From Mucor racemosus (lineage: Eukaryota; Mucoromycota; Mucoromycetes; Mucorales; Mucoraceae), in the NCBI GenBank assembly GCA_027405735.1, contig JAPEHQ010000009.1, forward strand, positions 1 to 64,000: DNA of 64,000 nucleotides, written 5' to 3'. Each line of letters opens with the position of its first letter. The first letter of the stretch is position 1. The translations under genes and the position numbers were made by a program. Shown here piece after piece: positions 59,286 to 64,000 of the stretch. The notes below the pieces were generated by a model, which searched no databases, had not been told where the DNA came from, and saw nothing but the letters and a program-made list of their open reading frames with translations.

Positions 59286-59612
59286 GATTTTATTAAATAA
59301 ACAAACAAAGGAAAATAAGAAAAGACAAACAAACAAACAAACAAACAAACAAACAAAACTACTTTATACCCATCGATTTTTTTTTCTGTGAGATGTTTGA
59401 GTTTATGCAATGATGTCAAGCTAGTTGAAACATTGATTGCTTATTTGTTGCAACGGAAAATTCAGCTTGAAACCCATCATTTAGAGGGAAAAAAGAAAAA
59501 GAAAAAAAAAAACGTTGTCAGTACAGACAACAAATTATGAAATGAATTTATATAAAAGCAAGATAAACAACTAGATATATTTCAACTAAATCATACACAA
59601 TATTATAAAATA
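59286..59612. other. Divergent promoter region with (ACAA)n repeat at 59322-59357
   Basis: This short intergenic region is shared by the Slm1-like gene and the dehydrogenase gene. It includes about nine ACAA units and a purine-rich tract near 59490. A TATAAAAG box lies near 59550, upstream of the dehydrogenase ATG. Confidence 0.6.
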
Positions 59613-60554
59613 ATGACCATTGGCTTTGATCAAGATCTTCCTACTGATGTTTACGAATACAATGAAATTCGTAAGAATATGGATTGGGAGAAATCCGGTG
59701 TAGCATCTCTTTTGAAACCTCCTCCAGTATCTCAACATTTACCCTCATTTGACGCTAAAGGTAATCCATGCTTTAAGGCTTATCGCGGCTCTGGTAAGCT
59801 ACAAGGAAAGTTTGCTTTAATCACTGGTGCTGATAGTGGAATTGGCAGATCAATTGCTACTCTTTATGCTTTAGAAGGCGCTGCTGGCATTACCATTGTT
59901 TATCGTGATGAAGAAGAAGATGCCGATGCCATGTATACTAAAACTACTATTGAAGCTCAATCTGATTGTAAAATTCATTTGATTGCTAGAGATATTGGTT
60001 ATGAAGAAACTTGCAAGGAAATCTTGAATGCTCATCTCCAGAAATTTGGTAAATTGGATATTCTGGTTAATAATGCTGCTGAACAACATAAAGTAACTCG
60101 TGTTGAGGATCTTGATTGTAACACTGTTGAAAGAACTTTCCGTACTAATGTATTTGGTCCCATCTTCATGACAAAGTTGGCTTGTAGTCATCTTGTTGCT
60201 GGCGGTGTCATTATTAATACTGCTTCAATTGCTGCCTACCGTGGTATGGATGTTCTCGTTGATTATTCTGCTACTAAAGGTGCTGTTGTTTCTTTTACTC
60301 GTGCTCTTTCTCAACAATTAGCTCCTCGTCGTATTCGCGTAAATGCTGTTGCTCCTGGCCCTGTTTGGACTCCATTGATTCCAAATACTTTTACTCGCGA
60401 GGAAATTCAAAATTTTGGTTCTTTCCCTCCTTTCAAGAGACCTGCTCAACCTTGTGAAATTGCTGCTTCTTTTGTATTCTTGGCCTCTGATGATTCTTCT
60501 TTTATGACAGGTCAAGTTGTTCATCCCAACGGTGGTACTGTAGTCAATACATAA
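59613..60554 (+). CDS. Short-chain dehydrogenase/reductase (classical/extended N-terminus)
   Basis: This is a single exon of 313 residues. The Rossmann motif TGADSGIG (about residues 73-80) binds NAD(P). LVNNAAEQ, the catalytic Ser in INTASIAAY and Tyr-Lys in DYSATKGAVV follow, and APGPVWTPL and TGQVVHPNGG complete the SDR core. The 60-residue N-terminal extension (DQDLPTDVYEYNE...PPPVSQHLPSFDAKG) is of the type seen in the bacterial YhxC/YdaD-like SDR group. The substrate cannot be read from sequence. It lies divergently to the Slm1-like gene with a TATA-like box upstream. Confidence 0.92.
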   Translation: MTIGFDQDLPTDVYEYNEIRKNMDWEKSGVASLLKPPPVSQHLPSFDAKGNPCFKAYRGSGKLQGKFALITGADSGIGRSIATLYALEGAAGITIVYRDEEEDADAMYTKTTIEAQSDCKIHLIARDIGYEETCKEILNAHLQKFGKLDILVNNAAEQHKVTRVEDLDCNTVERTFRTNVFGPIFMTKLACSHLVAGGVIINTASIAAYRGMDVLVDYSATKGAVVSFTRALSQQLAPRRIRVNAVAPGPVWTPLIPNTFTREEIQNFGSFPPFKRPAQPCEIAASFVFLASDDSSFMTGQVVHPNGGTVVNT

Positions 60555-61580
60555 ATACATACATTACAATTCCTATCATTTTTTATTTTTTTTAAATAAA
60601 TTTCAATAGTTTATCATTTCAATCGATCCATAGCTATAAATATAACATTGCGTTAGTGCATTAAAATTTATTGAAACCTGTCAAATAGTAGAGTTTGCAA
60701 TGATGAAAGCCCTCTAAAATAGATCTGACGTATAAAATAGTTAAAATGCACTTCACTTTGTGATAGTAAAGTAGAGCTTTTCTTGATCAACTTGATATGT
60801 TTCATAGGCTAGCAATATATTTTGGTAAACATGAATGGCAAATAACAGAATTAGTATGCTTAAACAAAGCATGTACTTGACTATACTTAATCAATAATGC
60901 TGCCATGTCATTTGTACGGCACGTAAAATTTAGATATGTCTCTTTGCATGAGCAATCGAGATCGTGAGTATAAATGCCAACAACTTCGTGGCACAAGCCA
61001 GTTTTATCCTACTGTTGATAGTGGTATCGTAATAATAACTAAAGTTGGTACAATCTACCATCTGCAAAATAGTGACTGATCGCTTCCGAGTCAGGTTTCA
61101 CGCTGAAAACGATGCTTTTACGTTTTGATTGTACCAGATGAGTACTAGTAAAGTTTCGGCTTGAAAATATATGCTTGTGAGCTAGACTCGGTAACGGAGA
61201 TGTTGCTAGATCTTCATTCTAACGGCAATTCTAATACATGAAAATGATAAATCGCATGCGGACCATGTAAAATGGATAGATCAAGGGATATTGTAAGTGT
61301 TAGAGTAGCCTTTGTTGCTCTATTATACTGAGGTTAAGCCTTTGTCATTGAATTTGTTCATTTTAGGAACATCCAATGATAAAAAATAGCTCTATATTTT
61401 TTGTAGCTAACCAATTACACTCCTTAATCCTTGATTGCTTCTTTTTCTAATTAATCAATTTTCACTTTATATATAAAATTACATCTAGCTTAGTTAAGTT
61501 ACACTCTATATTTAAAGAACTTAATAACGCTCTGATATTTTCGGGAATCTTACACTCCATAAGTCAGAATGAATTTTATT
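60555..61580. other. Intergenic, transition to the right-hand repeat block
   Basis: This holds the dehydrogenase 3' flank and then unassigned AT-rich DNA. A 64-codon minus-strand frame (60802-60996) has no recognisable content. Confidence 0.4.
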
Positions 61581-62034
61581 TTATTTTTGTACGTATATAG
61601 TATATACCTATTTGAATATCCAAAAATTGAACCCTCGTAGCTCTTAGTTTTCAAAATCAAAGCGTGCCCTCTTTTCTATAGCTAACCTCGTACTAAACAC
61701 GTTTTAGGATATACTGTATATACCTTAGATACTGCTAAATAGATATGGATTGGTCGCATTGTGTTATCTGTTCTTTAATTTATTTTAAATCTCACGAAAG
61801 GCTCAAAAACAGGTAAAATTTACTACTTTTTTCTAAAAACTGGGTCTTTTCATCCTTATTCAACTTTTTTTTTATTAAATAACGCCAAGAAAAAATTATA
61901 TGCCGATGTACCTGAGATGTTCAAGTTTAATCCAAAAACAAGTATCCGGAAATATCCTATTTTTTGCAATTGGTATAACGTTTTCAGCGCTAAGGTTTTG
62001 GATTTTTACAGGTACTTTATTGCTATTATTACAT
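61580..62034. repeat. Dispersed repeat family S, copy 3 (left part only)
   Basis: It matches 18440-18800, including TCTCACGAAAG, CGCCAAGAAAAAATTA-like and GTATCCGGAAATATCCTATT blocks. It runs directly into long repeat copy D at about 62035. Confidence 0.75.
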
Positions 62035-64000
62035 ATAAAATTTAAACAAATTAGCCTTCTTTAAACTTACTATTTTAGTTTACAGTTGTCAGCTGTAAAA
62101 AGATTTGTTTTCATCAAGCATAGCTACAACCGAAACTATGGTTATTAGGCAAAACATTAGATTATTCTTTTTTTTTTGTTTCTATATCATTTGAAATTTT
62201 ATCACTTTTCTGGAACATTTCGTGGGTTTGTAACCAGTTCTAGCATTTCATTAAGTAGATATAAATATCATTGCCTGCAATTCAATCAGGTAATCAAGAA
62301 ATACGCCCAACAATACAGTAGTAAATAATGATATTTGATCTTAGAATGCGGTTAAATGAAAATATCAATCCCTTATGTTAGCATGCGTATTCAGATAAAA
62401 GAAAAGAATACCAGCTTGGTAGTCCGATATGCCTTATTAAACGGTAAATAATATCCTTGTAATATGAAAACAAAAAGAGAGAAACGATACATAATATAGA
62501 AAAATATTTTTAAGGCTTTACATTATTTAGCGCAATTACAACCCTGCTAAATTTCTCATTTCAACCAATGTAAAAGCAGTATTACAGCGCATAAACCATA
62601 AACTAATAAAGAAAATAGGCAATATTTGTTATCATAGAAACATGCATTTTTCATTTTTCTATCAGAAACAAATCTACCCGTCATATCATATATTCATTAA
62701 AAAATTGCAAAAGCGAGCCCGTAGAGCAACCCCGTAATTGAGCATAGCAAGATCGAACGACTAAGTCTCTTAGACTATGGTATATATCTAAGTTTTAAAT
62801 AAAAATGCATTCTTTTTTTTTACTTTTCTTATATTTAACCATGTACGGTCTGAAAATTCAGTTTTTGTAGCGGACATTTTCGGGCTCATTTTATCCTTAC
62901 CAACACTCATGGTTTTTATCAAAAAACAGAAAAATCAAGTTTTGATACCAAAATTAACGTTTAAATATACTACAATGTGAGAGAAAATTGTAGCCATAAC
63001 TAATACACATTTTATAAAAGCTTAATATTAAATGTTAAGTAATGAAACTTTGTACTTTTGGCCCAAAAACGGTTTTTTGATTAAAGGATTTTCATGTAAT
63101 ATTTTGCAATAGAAAAGTTTATTATTTTTGATTGAGCAAATAGAGCGCTAAATTCTTTATTTGTGTATACTTTTTGTTTTTATAATTGGTAGTACAATTA
63201 ACTCTCGATTTACAAAATCAGAAAAAAAAAATTAAAAAATGTCAAAATTGATGATCTGGACAAGAATAATTTTCTAAATTTATATTCCGTTTATAAGCCT
63301 TGTAAGTCTTAAAAATAAGAGTTTTATAATATTCGAGAAGTTTTTCAAGAATTAATGATGCTGTTCCTACTTGATTCAAGCTTATTACTGTAAACCTTTA
63401 TGCATTTTAATATTTTAATATTGTGGGGTAGTTGATTTGATGATAATATAGTCTTACTTGATAATTAATGCGCTAGAGGTAATTTACATTAAGTTTTAGT
63501 CTTACCCCTCCTCCAACATCATAAACATAAACATGGCCATCACTGGGACCTATTGCCACCTTTTTGCCCTCTTTGTCCCAAGCCAATTTATTCAATGCTT
63601 TACCAGAACAAACTTACTTTTGACCTATAAAAATTGATTTATTAGTAAAATCAATTATTAATAACAAGCTGCTAATAAGTAATAATTATGGTTTACCTTT
63701 GATAGTTGGTAGTGATATACAAGACAACATCTTGGTTTCCTCTTCTTAGCTGCTGTTGGCCACTAAATAGAAATAAATGCCTTTTAGAAACTAAATAGAC
63801 TAACATGAGTTTATTCATTCATTTAAATCAAGTCAACACTGTACATACTTTTATAATCACCAGTTTTTCTCCAGGTAGATATCGATTTTATACCAAAAAA
63901 GCGTTGATTATAATGTAGCTGATTGTAATGATCTGTGATTTTGGACTACCAACAAAGGTGGATAATATGCTTATAGATATTATTCTTGTTATTATAAATT
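62035..64000 (+). repeat. Long repeat U, copy D (runs off the window)
   Basis: It starts within the AT-rich body of unit U (AACAAATTAGYCTT... as at 20540). It includes the conserved core at about 62840-63280, then the dynein-like fragment, then sequence shared with copy B (TGTTGGCCACTAAATAGAAA). It lacks the CACTA end. The last 75 bases match 47514-47606. Confidence 0.85.
63506..63622 (-). pseudogene. Dynein intermediate chain-like WD40 fragment, copy D
   Basis: The minus strand is open through GKALNKLAWDKEGKKVAIG, then PSDGHVYVYDV, ending at an intact GTAAG donor. The upstream part seen in copies A and C is replaced, as in copy B. Confidence 0.6.

Noticed and set aside
59286..59348. A longer N-terminus for the Slm1-like protein
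   Set aside because: It would encode alternating Phe/Val/Cys/Leu from the ACAA microsatellite. MSNRQQ is a better start.

Overview
This is the end of a chromosome from an AT-rich fungus. The left edge is a run of CCCTAA (TTAGGG) telomere repeats reading into the chromosome. Genes are compact, with introns mostly of 40-90 nt and GT-AG borders. The gene content is fungal: Ecl1-type zinc protein, Slm1-like TORC2 effector, Vts1, Ypp1, Cho1 and Mia40. The low GC content, the short introns and the load of Tc1-like and CACTA-like elements suggest an early-diverging lineage, probably Mucoromycota. That placement is inference.

Layout. Bases 1-9300 are subtelomeric. They hold the telomere, T-rich DNA, hairpin and palindrome repeats, one small spliced gene of unknown function, two degenerate Tc1-like transposons (2199-3834 and 5203-6847), a 493-bp TA-flanked MITE and a 22-bp-period repeat array. 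The second Tc1 element and the MITE both sit inside one broken gene on the minus strand, and removing them restores its reading frame. Bases 9328-18083 are a normal gene block: Ulp2-like SUMO protease, Ypp1/TTC7, Arf1 and ribosomal protein L7.

Bases 18100-31900 are a repeat island. I read it as an 8.2-kb CACTA-type composite (19920-28088, AGT target duplication) made of two long direct repeats. Each repeat carries a fragment that resembles the C-terminal exon of a cytoplasmic dynein intermediate chain gene. A solo LTR lies in one repeat, a TCGAG-rich hAT-like MITE lies just outside, and a third Tc1 element lies to the right. Truncated copies of the same long repeat recur at 47985-49270 and at 62035-64000, where the window ends.

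Bases 32040-45557 hold a GH5 mannanase-like protein, a PAS-kinase-type catalytic domain, a small KVQF-motif protein, an Ecl1-family protein, a tRNA-derived SINE, Mia40, a secreted Cys-rich protein and Vts1. Bases 50792-60554 hold phosphatidylserine synthase, a glutaredoxin, a SUN-domain protein, a Slm1-like protein and a short-chain dehydrogenase. Most of these are unlinked housekeeping functions. Slm1 and Ypp1 (which positions the Stt4 PI4-kinase) both act in plasma-membrane phosphoinositide signalling but are 41 kb apart.

All exon models were built by hand from splice signals and frame continuity. No database search or expression data were used.
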